DNA of 64,000 nucleotides from Sorghum bicolor (lineage: Eukaryota > Streptophyta > Magnoliopsida > Poales > Poaceae). A model generated the notes under the pieces. That model was not told where the DNA came from. It saw only the letters and a list, made by a program, of their open reading frames with translations, and did no database searches. The position numbers and the translations under genes were made by a program. Below are positions 41,274 to 52,433 of the stretch, one piece after another. Position 1 is the stretch's first letter. The number at the start of each line of letters is the position of its first letter. The DNA lies in contig NC_012873.2 in NCBI RefSeq assembly GCF_000003195.3, positions 26,916,547 to 26,980,546 on the forward strand. Reading direction: 5' to 3'.

Positions 41274-42651
41274 TGTTGACGGTCCTTAAGTATCAAATTT
41301 AATTATCAAATAAACAAAGAAAAGGATCCAAATAAAATCAACATCTAGACTTAGGGTTTTATCTGACAGAATTCCACGAGTTTTGGTGTTTGTCTATTTC
41401 TGCAGGGGGTTATTAGGAAATAAGGAAGAAAGGCCCACATGTCGGGATTACATAGAGATATTAATGTGCCGCACAATTTTCTATCATCTAGAAGACTCCA
41501 GAAGCCACGGGAACGAACGAGAAGGCAAACGGGCCCGGGGGCAGGGCGCCCGCCCACCCCCTTGGGCGCCCACCTAGGTGTTTCCACCAATCACAGAATG
41601 GAGTACACCATTGCAAAGATCTCGTCGAGCTGATCGAAATGCATATATTACTTGCTATATTTGGAGTTTGGAATCAAAAGATATTAATAAAAGAAGGACT
41701 CCACATAAAAGAGCTGCGGGATTAATTGGGCCCAAATCAGATTTTGGTCCATTAAGGCCTATGTGCATTTTAATGAGATATGGTGGAAAGTTTAGTACCA
41801 CATCGCCTGCTGAACCAAAAACGCACAGAGGAGGAGGACTATATAAGCAAGGCCCCTGGCCCCTGGAGAAGACAAGAAATTATCATAGAGATTGAGGGGT
41901 GCTTTCGAAGGAAAACCTCTTCTCTAAATAATATTTCTTTTTAGGCTTAGCAACCAATGTAAAGTAGAAATAGATCTTCTAGTTTCTACTAGATTGAGAG
42001 AGATAGAGTGGAGGTGTGGATCGGAGGAAGGCCGGCCTGTCGGTGTCTACTCCGAGTTGTACCTACGGGATCAAGTCTCCTAACCCGAGGCTTGCTTCTA
42101 AGATTCTTCAGTAATTCGACTTCTAATACTAGTAAGTTCTTGTTTTATTGTTCTTTGGTTTATGAGTTTACTTTAATCCTCTTCCGGTTGAGTATTAGAG
42201 TAATCACTTGCTAGCGTAAACATGGTGTTTAGGCTAGGGTACTCATAGATATCCCCTGACTAGCTGGACCGTGGTAGTAGCGAGGAACGTGACATTTCCG
42301 AGTTACCTTTGCAGATCACATCTCGTTAGCAGGACGGGTAGGGTTATAGGTGCGGGTCGAACATCCTTTATGTTGTCTAGATTCCGTGAGCCTCCCCAAT
42401 AGAACAGTAGATCATCCTTACCAAGGTTAGAACGAAACTAAGGTTGCAGTCTTCTCTATACATCACTCACATCGAGAGACATTCTTTGTAGCCTAAAGGG
42501 ATAGTAGCAATAGATTTGGTTAGTCGGATGCACCCTTTCTCCCAGCGGTAAAAATATAAATACGATACTCTGGAAAACCTCCCGGGTGAAATGCTCACCG
42601 ATATCCGTGCGCTTGCGGATCATTTTCTAATTGCGTTACCAAATATCAACA
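41274..42651 (+). repeat. F 3' LTR (1378 bp)
   Basis: TGTTGACGGTCC...ATATCAACA with TATATAAG at 41840-41847. Nearly identical to the 5' LTR except for one segment absent from the 5' copy and scattered substitutions, so F is fairly young. Confidence 0.93.
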
Positions 42652-42738
42652 ATACTCTAGATAACATCCTGGGTGAAGTGCTCACCGATATTTGTGCGCT
42701 TGTGGATCAATTCCTTATTACGTTACCAAATATCAACA
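42652..42738 (+). repeat. E 3' LTR, segment 3 (end)
   Basis: After F's target duplication (42652-42656) the last 82 bp of E's LTR follow, diverged from F (CTAGATAACATCCTGGG against CTGGAAAACCTCCCGGG) and ending ATATCAACA at 42738. Confidence 0.88.
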
Positions 42739-43852
42739 CTGGTCTCTGGACTTTGTAGACGTGGCCTGGTTCATCCTGCTCGACCACAAGCACCGTGGAA
42801 ACGACCCGATCAGTTGCTGCTATATAAAGGAGCAGGTCCTCGTTAGGTTGAGGTGCGGTGAGGACGGGTGGTGAGGTGAGGAAAGTTTTGAGCTGGGTGA
42901 ACGCAGCGTTGGCCTCTTCTGTCTAGGAGAATTTTTGCGATACTGTTAGAAGTCTGAAGAAGGGAAGCCCTTTTCCCCTAGCCTAGAGATAAAACGGCTG
43001 AGAGCAGCCATGCACCCCGTGAGCTTTTGAATGTCTTTGATGTTCCTGGGTGGTCGCATATCGAGCACCGCCTTGACTTTTGAGGGGTTTGGCCGTATGC
43101 CGTCGCGACTGTCGACGTTACCGAGCAGTATACCAGAGGGAACCTCAAAGATGCATTTTTTGGGGTTAAGCTTCCACTTGTATTTATTTAGCGCTTTGAA
43201 AGTGCGGTCTAGTTGTCGATCATGGTGCTCACGGCCCTAGTTTTGACGACAACGTCATCGACGTAAGCCTCGACGAGGTCATCACTTATCTCGTCGTGGA
43301 GGCATTGCTGAATAGCGTGTTGATATGTGGCTCCGGCATTTTTGAGTCCGAAGGACATGGTAGTGTAGCAATACGCACCGAATCGAGTGATGAAGGAAGT
43401 TTTGATCCGGTATCTTCTTTTAGCGAGATCTGGTGGTAACCAGAGTAACAGTTGAGAAAGGAGATTTGTTCGCATCCGGCCGTTGAATCAACCACCTCGT
43501 CAATATGGGGGAGACCAAAAGGATCTTTAGGACATTGTTTATTGAGATCAGTGTAATCAACGCACACTCTCCATTCATTATTCTTTTTTCTTACAAGTAC
43601 TGGATTGGCGAGCCAATTGGGGTGATACACTTCTTTAATAAATCCGGCTGCTAAGAGCCGTGTGATCTCTGTCCTAATAGCCTCCTTTTTGTCACGAGTG
43701 AACCATCATAGCTTCTGCTTGATAGGTCTTGCGGTCTTCGAGATGTTTATGGAGTGCTCGATCAGGCTTCGTGGGACGCCGGGCATGTCTACGGGTTTCC
43801 ATGTAAAAACGCTTACGTTGTCCCTTAGAAACCTAACAAGCGTGTCTTCCTA
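42739..43852 (-). pseudogene. pol: C pol remnant (RT)
   Basis: Minus strand. RT segments are recognisable: [20 protein letters not shown] near 43560 and [11 protein letters not shown] near 43260, in at least three frames. The remnant ends at 42739 within the first RNase H region, at the border with E. Confidence 0.88.
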
Positions 43853-44201
43853 TTAGGCGTCCAGATTGGCCCCAATGAGAGCTGTCTTCTCTGGGCTGCT
43901 GTCGATCAGTTGTACTTCCTTGTGCTCTTTGGACTTGGAGCTTTTGCTTAGAGTCTCCTGCTCGGGTAGTTGGAGTTGGTCGGGTGGAACTTGCGTGGCC
44001 TGTGCTACAGTTTCTGCCATGCGAATCGAGAGATCAATTGTCTCGGTGATCTTGAAGCTTTCCTCTTCGCAAGTGTATGCAGTGTAGACGTTGCCTCTAA
44101 TGGTTAAGATGCCCTTCTCGGTTGGCATCTTGAGGACCAGATATGAGTAGTGCGGAACTGCCATGAATTTTGTAAGTGAAGGACGGGCTAAAATTGCGTG
44201 G
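43853..44201 (-). pseudogene. C protease C-terminal part
   Basis: Minus strand, MAVPHYSYLVLKMPTEKG to the conserved stop region TAA TAG GAA near 43853. It continues the protease interrupted by D; the other half is at 56416-57040. Confidence 0.85.
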
Positions 44202-44206
44202 TAAGT
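44202..44206. repeat. D target-site duplication (TAAGT), left
   Basis: TAAGT before the 5' LTR and again at 56416-56420 after the 3' LTR. Confidence 0.97.
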
Positions 44207-44559
44207 TGTAAGTGCATTCGCCCCCGGTGTGGGTTTTGATAATTAATGACAATCGAATTAGGAACTAACATGTCTATCAAGTGTAATCTACAGGTGTTAG
44301 TTCATTGATGGAATTAAACAAACACATTTGGTGAATCACAGCACCCCCAAAATTTCTTCATATAAGCGACGTTTCAACTCAAGGAGCTACCTAGTTTTAT
44401 TTCTTGGTTGAGTTATAGAAAACGCCGCACTATCAAGAGGGATGCAAATTGAGTCGGTAAGATGAGGATAAAGGTGCTCAGGTCATCTTAGGTCTTGCGC
44501 TTGAAAGACACACTTGGACACACGAACTTCTGGAAAGTTTCTTCTCTGCCAGGGTGAGC

Positions 44560-44900
44560 CGGTAGTACCGGCCCTCAGGGCCGGTGGTACCGGCAGTGCC
44601 AGCTCTACTCCTGAGTTTTGCGAGAAATTGAACTACCGGTAGTACCGGGCTTTGACCGGTGGTACCGTCTACCGCCGGTAGTACCGGTGAAACGCCGGTA
44701 GTACCGGCAGGCAAAAATCCCGCAAAACTCATGTTTTGCGAGATTTTGCACTGCCGGTGGTATCGGCCTTCCACCGGTAGTACCGGCCCAAGGCCAGTAG
44801 TACCGGTAGGCCTTTTTCTCGCATCTTTCTCAGCTTTCTCACGTTTAGATCTGGGGGCGCCGGTGGTACCGGTGTTTGCACCGGTAGTACCGGCCAGTGT
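44560..44900. repeat. CCGGTRGTACCGG near-palindrome cluster in D 5' LTR
   Basis: Irregularly spaced near-palindromic units upstream of the TATA box. They are rich in CG and CNG sites and so likely methylation targets; they may act as the LTR's regulatory sites, as palindromes do in other Sirevirus LTRs. Confidence 0.85.
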
Positions 44901-44912
44901 TCTGTACTCTAG

Positions 44913-44920
44913 TATAAATA
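44913..44920 (+). promoter_or_regulatory. TATA box in D 5' LTR
   Basis: TATAAATA in CTCTAGTATAAATAGCTC, just downstream of the palindrome cluster; the 3' LTR copy is at 55555-55562. Confidence 0.8.
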
Positions 44921-45751
44921 GCTCTTCCCTTTTTCTAACCATTGGCTTGCTCATTCTAGCCACTCCAACTCTGAGAAAACAGTCTCCAAGCTTTGTCTCA
45001 CCCACTCTCTCTCCCTCTTGCTCCTAGACTTCATTTCTTGAGAGATTCGAGCTAGAGAAGTGAGATTAGAGAGTTGGGAGCATCGATCTGCGACTTGAGC
45101 ACTCCGTTCCTCGTCTTGCCGGTTTGGTTTGTGTTTGTTACTCTTGGGTTCTTGGAACCCTAGCCGGCTAGGCGTTCTTCGTGGTTGCCCGTGTTGACTC
45201 ATTTGTGAGGGCACCCCGAAGTGTTTGTATTACCCTTTGATTCTTAGTGGAAACATCAAGCTAACCTTTGTGGTTGCTTGAGGAGGAGACCTAAGTGGTC
45301 AGACCTTCGTGGTCACCTCAACAACGGGGACGTAGGTACTCCTAAGTGGAGATTGCCGAACCTCGGGAAAAATACCGTGTCTTGCTGTGGAGGTAGCTTC
45401 GACTACCCTTGCTTGTGTTCTTTGTGTTCCTCTTTCTCTTCCTTCTTTCAACAGGTAAACAAAGGTCGATCTACGTTGTGGTGAAGGATTAAGCTAAGGG
45501 GACTCCAACAACATCCTCTTCTATACTTAGGAAAGTGGGGTAAAACTCAGATCTGAAATCTAAGCACTTTTTACTCAGATTTTGTAGCTGTCTTAGGGAG
45601 TCGGTAGTACTGGCTGTGTGACACCAGTAGTACCGGCCCAAACTGTCGGTGTTACCGACAGGCATTTGACTTCCGCAACTTGAGTTTTTGAGTTGCAGGT
45701 TTTTAAGATAGGCCTATTCACCCCCCTCTAGGCCAATTAGATCCTTTCAAT

Positions 45752-45763
45752 TGGTATCGGAGC
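45752..45763 (+). other. D primer-binding site
   Basis: TGGTATCGGAGC, one mismatch from the initiator-Met complement TGGTATCAGAGC, three bases past the LTR. Confidence 0.88.
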
Positions 45764-45813
45764 GAGGTTCCTCGTACAAACGCTTCACCGCGTGAGGAAT
45801 AACATTGGTCAAG

Positions 45814-48246
45814 ATGGATCCAACAACTCAACAACAAATCGTTGAGCAAATCACAGCACAGATCACAGCATCCTTGCAGCTGCAGCAGAAAGAGCAGATG
45901 AAGAAAATGCAAGAAGAGCTAGACAAGATGAAAGAACTCCTATTTAAAAGGAGTCTTGAGTCTGATGGCGAAGGTGGAAATGAAGATGCTAGCAAAGGGC
46001 CAAAGTCCTACAACAACACTGGGTTTGTTTACAGCAGCTCAAGCAAAAATCCAACATTGCCGATGATCAATCCTGGAAAGCCACCTCCATTTGATGGTAT
46101 AAGGTATACCGATTGGGCTCATAGAATGAAGTTGCATCTCATTGCAGCAAGATGCTGGGAAGTAGTGGACATTGGAGTGAATCCACCGCTAAATCCAAGT
46201 GAGTGGACTTCCGAAGATGAGAGAGACTTTCACCTCAATGCAACAGCTGCCACCTTGATTCTGCAATGTCTCACTCCGGAAGACAACAACAAAGTAAATG
46301 GTATGGTGAATGCTAAGCAGATTTGGGACACCTTGAAAGTGTCATTTGAAGGAGACAAGAGTGTAAGAGTAGGAAACATTGAGCTCTTGCAAAGCAAGAT
46401 TGAGAACTTTTGCATACTTGAGGGAGAAACAACAAAAGCCATGTTTGATAGGTTTATGTCATTGATCAATCAAATTAGAGCACTTGGAGCAACAACATGG
46501 GATGACAACTCTGCAGCAAGAAAGATTTGTAGGGTGTATAGACAAAGGAACAACATGCTCGCATCCGTTATCATGGAGAAAGACAACTATCATACTATGA
46601 CTCCTCAAGAAATGCTAGCAAAGTTGATGCACCATGAAGTCTTGGATGATGAAGACAAAGAAGCCCTAAATCAAAGAAAGAACATAGCACTCACAGCTTC
46701 ACATGGAAGTGAGTCAAGTCATTGCAACAAAGGATGTTGTGAGCATAAGCACAAAGAGGATGATGATCTCGATGAAGAACAAGCTATGCTAGTGGGAAAC
46801 TACAAGAACTATCTGAGATTGAAGAAAGATAAGATGAGGAGATACGGAGGAAGCAAGCCATATAGGAAAAGGTTTTGCTATGAGTGTGGTGACACCGGCC
46901 ATCTTGCAGCAGATTGTCCAAATAAAGGAAAGAAGTCAAGGTACACCAAACAAAATGACAAGAAGTACAAAGACAATAAGAAAGGGGAAGCTCACCTCGG
47001 GCAAGAATGGCAATCGGACAGTGACAGTGATGATGATGACAATGAGAAGAAGAGTGTAGCTGCCATCGCAGTACAAGAAGGATCCTCCCCAAACAAGATC
47101 CTCACCAACGTTGCCTCATCAACAACACTCATCTCCGACATCCATTCATCGCCTAGGCCCTTCGCCAACCTCTCCGATGACGATGATGACACCCCTACAT
47201 GCCTTATGGCAAAAGGAGATAAGGTACAAGCTGACTTCTCTCCTCAAACCACTAGTGACTATAATAGTGATAATGAAGATGATGAAAACTATGCCAATAA
47301 TCTCATTAAGAAATATGGAAAAGCTGCTGCAACTAAAATTCTAAAACTAATATACGCTAATGACAAGCTTGAGTCATGCATCGAGTCGCAAGGGGAATTG
47401 CTCCTAGAGGAAAGGGAGAAGAACCAAGGGCTCGAAGTATGTCTCTCCAAGGAAAAGGAGAGGGTTGAGAAATTGGGTGTGGAATTGTCTTTAGTCATGG
47501 ACTCCAATGAGCGATTGACTAAGGAACATTCTTCACTCAATGGATCTTTGGCTAGCCTAAAGACTAATCATAGTTTGGCTCAAGAAAAACTCACAAGCTT
47601 GACAACAAAATATCATGAGCTTGAACAAAACTATGAAAAGCTTTGGACTAGCACCTCTACCATTTCCAAGGATTCAAAAGCCTCCACAAGTAAAAGCTGT
47701 GAAAGATGCATAAATGTTGATATAAATGCATGTCTCACTAACCTTGATGAGTTAGCCAAGAAGGACAAGGAGATCCAAAGATTAAACACAATTGTCAAGA
47801 TTGGTTGCAAGTGCAAGGACAAGCAACCGGCAAATGTGTTCAAGGCATCAAGGCACCCCATAATCAAGGATGGCCTCGGATACAGCAGGTATAATGGTAG
47901 AGCCAATGGAAGAAACATGATAAATGGGGTGGCGTGTGTGAAGTTCAACAAGAGTGTGCCTCTTGTTGACCTTATTGACAAAGTGAACAATGTTGTCACT
48001 CCTACAATTCCACTTGCAAGCAACAAGGACATCAAAAAGAAGCAAAGGGAAATGCCCAAGCAACAAGAACCTGTCTCACGCAATCATATCAGTGATTACA
48101 TGTGTTGTTGGGATAAGGATGGCAAGATTGTTGTGAAGTATGTGGGCGCCCTCAAAAAGAGACAAATCTTGAGGAGTGTTTGGGTGCCCAAATCTTATGT
48201 GTCTAACCCCCTAGGTTCCAACTCGGGACCTAAAACAAAGGCTTAA
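45814..48246 (+). CDS. gag: D Gag (Sirevirus), 810 residues
   Basis: First ATG 45814 (AAGATGGATCC). Gln/Glu-rich N-terminal coiled coil (VEQITAQITASLQLQQKEQM). Copia-type Gag core from about residue 85 (PPPFDGIRYTDWAHRMKLH) to 290. CCHC zinc knuckle CYECGDTGHLAADC near residue 353, for RNA binding. Acidic region DSDSDDDDNE, then a long coiled coil (about 520-640) and a C-terminal extension. The large size and C-terminal extension are typical of Sireviruses, where the extension can bind host proteins. It ends TAA 48244-48246; pol lies in another frame. Confidence 0.93.
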   Translation: MDPTTQQQIVEQITAQITASLQLQQKEQMKKMQEELDKMKELLFKRSLESDGEGGNEDASKGPKSYNNTGFVYSSSSKNPTLPMINPGKPPPFDGIRYTDWAHRMKLHLIAARCWEVVDIGVNPPLNPSEWTSEDERDFHLNATAATLILQCLTPEDNNKVNGMVNAKQIWDTLKVSFEGDKSVRVGNIELLQSKIENFCILEGETTKAMFDRFMSLINQIRALGATTWDDNSAARKICRVYRQRNNMLASVIMEKDNYHTMTPQEMLAKLMHHEVLDDEDKEALNQRKNIALTASHGSESSHCNKGCCEHKHKEDDDLDEEQAMLVGNYKNYLRLKKDKMRRYGGSKPYRKRFCYECGDTGHLAADCPNKGKKSRYTKQNDKKYKDNKKGEAHLGQEWQSDSDSDDDDNEKKSVAAIAVQEGSSPNKILTNVASSTTLISDIHSSPRPFANLSDDDDDTPTCLMAKGDKVQADFSPQTTSDYNSDNEDDENYANNLIKKYGKAAATKILKLIYANDKLESCIESQGELLLEEREKNQGLEVCLSKEKERVEKLGVELSLVMDSNERLTKEHSSLNGSLASLKTNHSLAQEKLTSLTTKYHELEQNYEKLWTSTSTISKDSKASTSKSCERCINVDINACLTNLDELAKKDKEIQRLNTIVKIGCKCKDKQPANVFKASRHPIIKDGLGYSRYNGRANGRNMINGVACVKFNKSVPLVDLIDKVNNVVTPTIPLASNKDIKKKQREMPKQQEPVSRNHISDYMCCWDKDGKIVVKYVGALKKRQILRSVWVPKSYVSNPLGSNSGPKTKA

Positions 48247-48259
48247 TCTTATCTTGTAG

Positions 48260-50785
48260 GTTTATTCCTCCGGTGGGCCAAGTTGGGTGCTCGATAGTGG
48301 ATGCACAAATCACATGACCGGAGAGAAGAGCATGTTCACCTCCTTTCAACCAAATCAAACCACCAGTGAAAGGATTGTGTTTGGTGACAATAGTAAAGGA
48401 GATATCCTTGGTTTAGGTAAAATTGCAATTTCAAATGATAATTCCATTTCGAATGTTTTGCTTGTGGATTCATTGGGATACAACTTGTTGTCCGTCTCAC
48501 AACTTTGTGAGAATGGTTACAATTGTCTCTTTACGGATAAGGGTGTGGAAGTCTCTAGAAGGTCGGATTCCTCTATTGCTTTTACGGGTCAACTAAAGGG
48601 CAAGCTCTATCTAGTTGATTTTTCAGCTAGTAGAGTGGGGTCCGAGACTTGTTTAGTGGCAAAATCTAGCATGGGCTGGTTGTGGCATCGCCGTCTAGCC
48701 CATGTTGGGACGAGGAACTTGGCCGATCTTCAAAGAGGTGAACACATCCTTGGACTAACAAATGTTTCTTTTGAGAAAGATAGAATTTGCAGTGCATGTC
48801 AAGCAGGAAAACAAGTTGGAGCCAAGCATCCCGCGAAGAACATTGTGACTACATCAAGACCACTTGAGCTTCTTCACATGGATTTATTCAGACCCAATGC
48901 TTACATAAGCATTGGAGGTAACAAATATGGTTTTGTAATTGTTGATGATTTTTCTCGCTTCACTTGGGTATTCTTTTTGAAGGATAAGAGTGAGACTCAA
49001 GGAATCTTCAAGAAGTTTGCAAGAAGGGCTCAAAATGAATTTGAAGTAAAGATCAAGAAAGTGAGAAGCGACAACGGGACTGAATTCAGAAACACCAACA
49101 TTGAAGCATACCTTGATGAAGAAGGGATCAAGCATGAGTTCTCGGTTGCATACACTCCACAACAAAATGGTGTGGTGGAAAGAAAGAACCGAACACTCAT
49201 TGAGGCCGCAAGATCAATGTTGGATGAATACAAGATTTCCGAAAAAGATTATTGGGCAGAAGCGGTTAACACAGCATGTCATGCTATCAACCGCCTATAT
49301 CTTCACAAGCTGAGGAAGAAAACTGCCTACGAGCTCCTAACCGGTAAAAAGCCTAAGGTGGATTACTTCAGAGTTTTTGGATGCAAGTGTTTCATACTTA
49401 ATAAAAGATCCAAAAGCTCTAAGTTCGCACCAAAGGTCGATGAAGGATTCTTACTTGGTTATGCTACTAATCAACATGGCTATCGTGTTTTCAATGAGAC
49501 CACCGGTCAAATTGAAATAGCGGTAGACGTGACGTTTGATGAAAGCGACGGCTCTCAAAAGGAGCAAGTCAATGCTGAAATTTTAGGTAAAGAAGAGCCA
49601 TCACACCAAGTAATCAAAAAGCTTGCTACCGGTGAAGTGAAACCCATTGAAGAAGAAGAAGATGATGCACACATGCAAATTCCTCGTGACCCAAACCTGC
49701 ATCATGGGTCAACCAGTACCCATGATAATGCTTCCACATCAAGAAGAGGTCATGACTCAAGAGAACAAGCTGGACAAGATCCGCCTCAAGCACAAGAACC
49801 AAACCAAGATGGAGATCAAAACGTTGAAGATCTAGACTCTTCAATCAACCAAGACCATGAAGATGAAGATGATGGTCCCATTCAAACAAGAACAGCGGTG
49901 CCTCACCCAAGAGTCCATCACTCTATTCAACGGGATCATCCCGTTGATAGCATTTTGGGAGACATACAACGAGGGGTAACAACACGCTCTCGTTTAGTTG
50001 GTTTTTGTGAACATTACTCTTTTGTCTCCTATATGTTGCCAAATAGGGTGGAGGATGCCTTGGCGGATCCGGATTGGGTGATGGCTATGCAAGAAGAGTT
50101 AAACAACTTCACTAGGAATGAAGTCTGGTCCTTGGTGGAAAGACCCAAGCAAAACATGATAGGTACCAAGTGGGTTTTCCGCAACAAAGAAGATGAGTAT
50201 GGTGTGGTCACTAGAAACAAGGCTCGGTTGGTAGCCAAAGGTTTCACTCAAATCGAAGGTTTGGATTTTGGGGAGACTTATGCACCTGTAGCTAGGCTTG
50301 AATCTATTCGTATATTACTTGCCTTTGCTGCTCACCATGATTTCAAGTTGTTTCAAATGGATGTGAAAAGTGCATTCCTAAATGGCCCCCTCTCCGAAAC
50401 CGTGTACGTGGAGCAACCACCGGGTTTTGAAGATCCACATCATCCTGATCATGTATACAAGCTGGACAAGGCACTCTATGGGCTTAAGCAAGCCCCTAGA
50501 GCTTGGTATGATTGTCTCAAGGATTTCCTACTCAAACAAGGGTTTGAGATTGGGAAAGCCGATCCCACTTTATTTACTCGCAAAGTCAATAATGATATTT
50601 TTATTTGCCAAATATATGTCGATGACATTATATTTGGTAGTACTAATGCAGACTTCAGTGAGGAATTTAGTAGGATTATGACCAAGAGGTTCGAGATGTC
50701 CATGATGGGGGAGTTGACCTACTTCCTTGGATTTCAAATCAAGCAACTCAAGGACGGCACTAAGTCAAACCAAGTACACCACTGA
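48260..50785 (+). pseudogene. pol: D Pol part 1: protease, integrase, RT (to frameshift)
   Basis: The frame opens after TAG 48257-48259. Protease motif [13 protein letters not shown] near 48284. Pre-integrase zinc finger ([23 protein letters not shown]). Integrase core [20 protein letters not shown] and [14 protein letters not shown], with DDE residues present. RT with [24 protein letters not shown] and the catalytic YVDDIIFGS near 50615. A few bases are lost near 50755-50765, so this frame stops at 50785 inside the RT thumb. No ATG lies at the pol start, consistent with expression by frameshift or splicing. Confidence 0.9.
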
Positions 50786-51563
50786 CATGCTAAAGAAGTT
50801 TGACATGGACAAGGCCAAACCCATAAAGACACCAATGCCAACAACCGGACATCTTGACCTTGATGGAGACGGCAAGGCCATTGATCAAAAGGTATATCGC
50901 TCCATGATTGGATCTTTGCTTTACCTTTGTGCATCTAGGCCTGGTATTATGCTTAGTGTGTGCATGTGTGCAAGATTTCAAGCTAATCCGAAAGAATGTC
51001 ATCTTATGGCTGTTAAGAGAATCTTTCGATATCTTGTGTTCACTCCTAATCTTGGCTTATGGTACCCAAAGGGCTCCACTTTCACTCTACTTGGCTACTC
51101 CGATTCGGACTATGCCGGTTGCAGGGTAGAGCGAAAGAGTACATCAGGAACTTGCCAATTCCTTGGTAGGTCTTTGGTGTCATGGAGTTCCAAGAAACAA
51201 AACTCCATTGCCCTTTCCACCGCTGAAGCCGAGTATGTGGCGGCCGACGCCTACTGTGCCCAACTACTTTGGATGAAGCAAACCTTGAGAGACTTTGGTT
51301 GTGAGCAAAGCAAGATTCCCCTCTTATGTGACAATGAGGGGGCAATCAAGCTAGCTGATAATCCTGTGAACCACTCTAGAACAAAGCACATAGACATTCG
51401 ACATCACTTCCTGAGAGACCACCAATCCAAAGGAGATATCGCTGTGCAACATGTGAGAACCGAATACCAGTTAGCCGATATCTTCACTAAACCTCTAGAT
51501 GAGTCAAGGCTTTATGCTTTGAGGCGTGAACTAAATATCGTTGATTCTCGTAACATGGCTTGA
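50761..51563 (+). pseudogene. pol: D Pol part 2: RT thumb and RNase H
   Basis: Continues pol in another frame from [20 protein letters not shown]. RNase H motifs LGYSDSDYAGCRVERKS and LSTAEAEYVAAD, then the tail EYQLADIFTKPLDESR. Ends TGA 51561-51563. Intact apart from the frameshift that separates it from part 1. Confidence 0.9.
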
Positions 51564-51744
51564 TGTCTTGCACATACTTGATTGATTAGAAAGGACAAAT
51601 CTTTGTGAAAAACTCTAGTGTGTTTCAAAAACTATTTTTCACATCTCAACCTGGCCATTGTTTTGTAATGATTTGACGAAATCTGGCTAGGACTGATTTG
51701 TTTTTAAGTTTCCCCACACTAAATTCATCATTAAGCGTTGTTTT
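51564..51744 (+). other. D spacer after pol
   Basis: Non-coding and AT-rich up to the GC-rich promoter-like segment. No ORF. Confidence 0.6.
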
Positions 51745-51912
51745 CTGCCCTGCCGGTGGTACCGGCGCCTAGCACCGGTGGTACCGGCCAAAGCCCGGTA
51801 GCACCGGTAGGCCAAAATCCCACAGATTTCATCTCGCAGGTCTCTGGCCCGCCGGTGGTACCGGCCCCTGAAGCCAGTAGTACCGGCAGTGCTTTTTACT
51901 GCGGTATATAAG
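51745..51912 (+). promoter_or_regulatory. D internal LTR-like promoter with TATA box
   Basis: Contains CCGGTGGTACCGGC-type units (51752, 51775, 51852, 51880), GTAGGCCAAAATCCCACAG resembling the LTR's GCAGGCAAAAATCCCGC, then ACCGGCAGTGCTTTTTACTG followed by TATATAAG at 51905-51912. The LTR has the same order: CCGG units, the AAAATCCC segment, ACCGGCCAGTGTTCTGTACT, TATA. From here to about 52146 there is no ATG, as expected for a leader. Confidence 0.7.
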
Positions 51913-52433
51913 CCGCCCGCGGTTATTCTCTTTCTTATCTCTTCCCCACCCGCCCGCCCCTTTCTCTCTCTCCATCTCACGGTGGCGGCGGCTCTTCCCT
52001 TGCCCCGATCTCTTTGCTCCTCCATCTTCGTCGCCCGATCCTTGAGGAGGACCTTGCCCCGGCCGTGAGGGACGCGTAGAGGTCCTTGGTTGACTCCAAG
52101 ACCCGTGGGTTTGCTTGGATTCGGCTCCTCTTCTTTGTGAAGCAAGGTACATCTTGAAGTTGCTCGATCTCTCAATGTACCTATCTTTAGGCCGATTCCT
52201 CGCAATCCTTTCCTTATCTTAGTGTGTTCTTGCCCCTAGAATGTTTTATGCGCTTTTCCCGTGGTCGATTTGGTCGATAGGAGGTGATTTCCTTGCTCCA
52301 CGGTGCCGCCGGTAGTACCGGTCCTAGGGCCGGTGGTACCGGCCCCTGTGAGCAAGGCAGTTCCTCCCATCGCCTTGATCGATTTCTTGTTACATTCTAG
52401 TATGGCCTTGTAACGATCTCTTGCTGCCCCTCT
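51913..52433 (+). other. D leader of env-like ORF with possible intron
   Basis: Pyrimidine-rich, ATG-free leader to AAG|GTACAT at 52147, then a segment with several ATGs and two more CCGG(T)GGTACC units (52305-52345), ending in GGTGTTGTAG at 52447. A 301-bp intron (52147-52447) would remove the upstream ATGs; the donor match is only moderate. Confidence 0.45.

Larger units (their letters stand above)
35197..42651 (+). mobile_element. F: complete LTR element encoding one unknown protein
   Basis: 7455 bp with LTRs of 1351 and 1378 bp, a perfect ATACT target duplication (35192-35196, 42652-42656), a tRNA-Asp-type primer site, one ORF, about 3.7 kb of non-coding sequence with paired hairpins, and a hairpin plus purine tract. 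No Gag, protease, RT or integrase was found in any frame, so it is non-autonomous (LARD-like). Its LTR is related to those of E and H, which share its 3' non-coding signals. Confidence 0.9.
28621..42738 (+). mobile_element. E: 5'-truncated LTR element hosting B and F in its 3' LTR
   Basis: Only the 3' part survives: an accessory ORF with its own promoter-like region, non-coding sequence with paired hairpins, a hairpin plus purine tract, and a 3' LTR starting TGTTGACAG at 30806 and ending ATATCAACA at 42738. The LTR is interrupted by B (31612-34363) and F (35197-42651) and holds an internal tandem duplication. It inserted in element C: C's pol sequence starts directly at 42739. Element H (right edge, minus) is a second copy. 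Whether the full element had gag-pol cannot be seen. Confidence 0.85.
44207..45749 (+). repeat. D 5' LTR (1543 bp)
   Basis: TGTAAGTGCATTCGCC...GATCCTTTCA. Its U3 part (about 44560-44900) carries around ten CCGGTAGTACCGG / CCGGTGGTACCGG near-palindromes, and more occur near 45600-45660. TATA box TATAAATA at 44913-44920. Confidence 0.95.

Noticed and set aside
31607..42656. B and F share the target duplication ATACT, hinting at site-specific insertion
   Set aside because: They are unrelated elements at different points of an AT-rich LTR; a shared 5-mer can be chance, and no longer target motif is common to both.
42692..42874. 60-codon plus-strand ORF at the E/C border
   Set aside because: It spans the insertion junction and is antisense to C's pol; not a gene.
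44478..45005. Minus-strand ORF of 175 codons in D's 5' LTR (and 138 codons at 55107-55523)
   Set aside because: It is made of the CCGGTRGTACCGG repeats read in reverse, changes length between the two LTRs and resembles no protein.
46784..48083. Several minus-strand ORFs opposite D gag
   Set aside because: Shadows of the real Gag frame, which has a zinc knuckle and conserved core.
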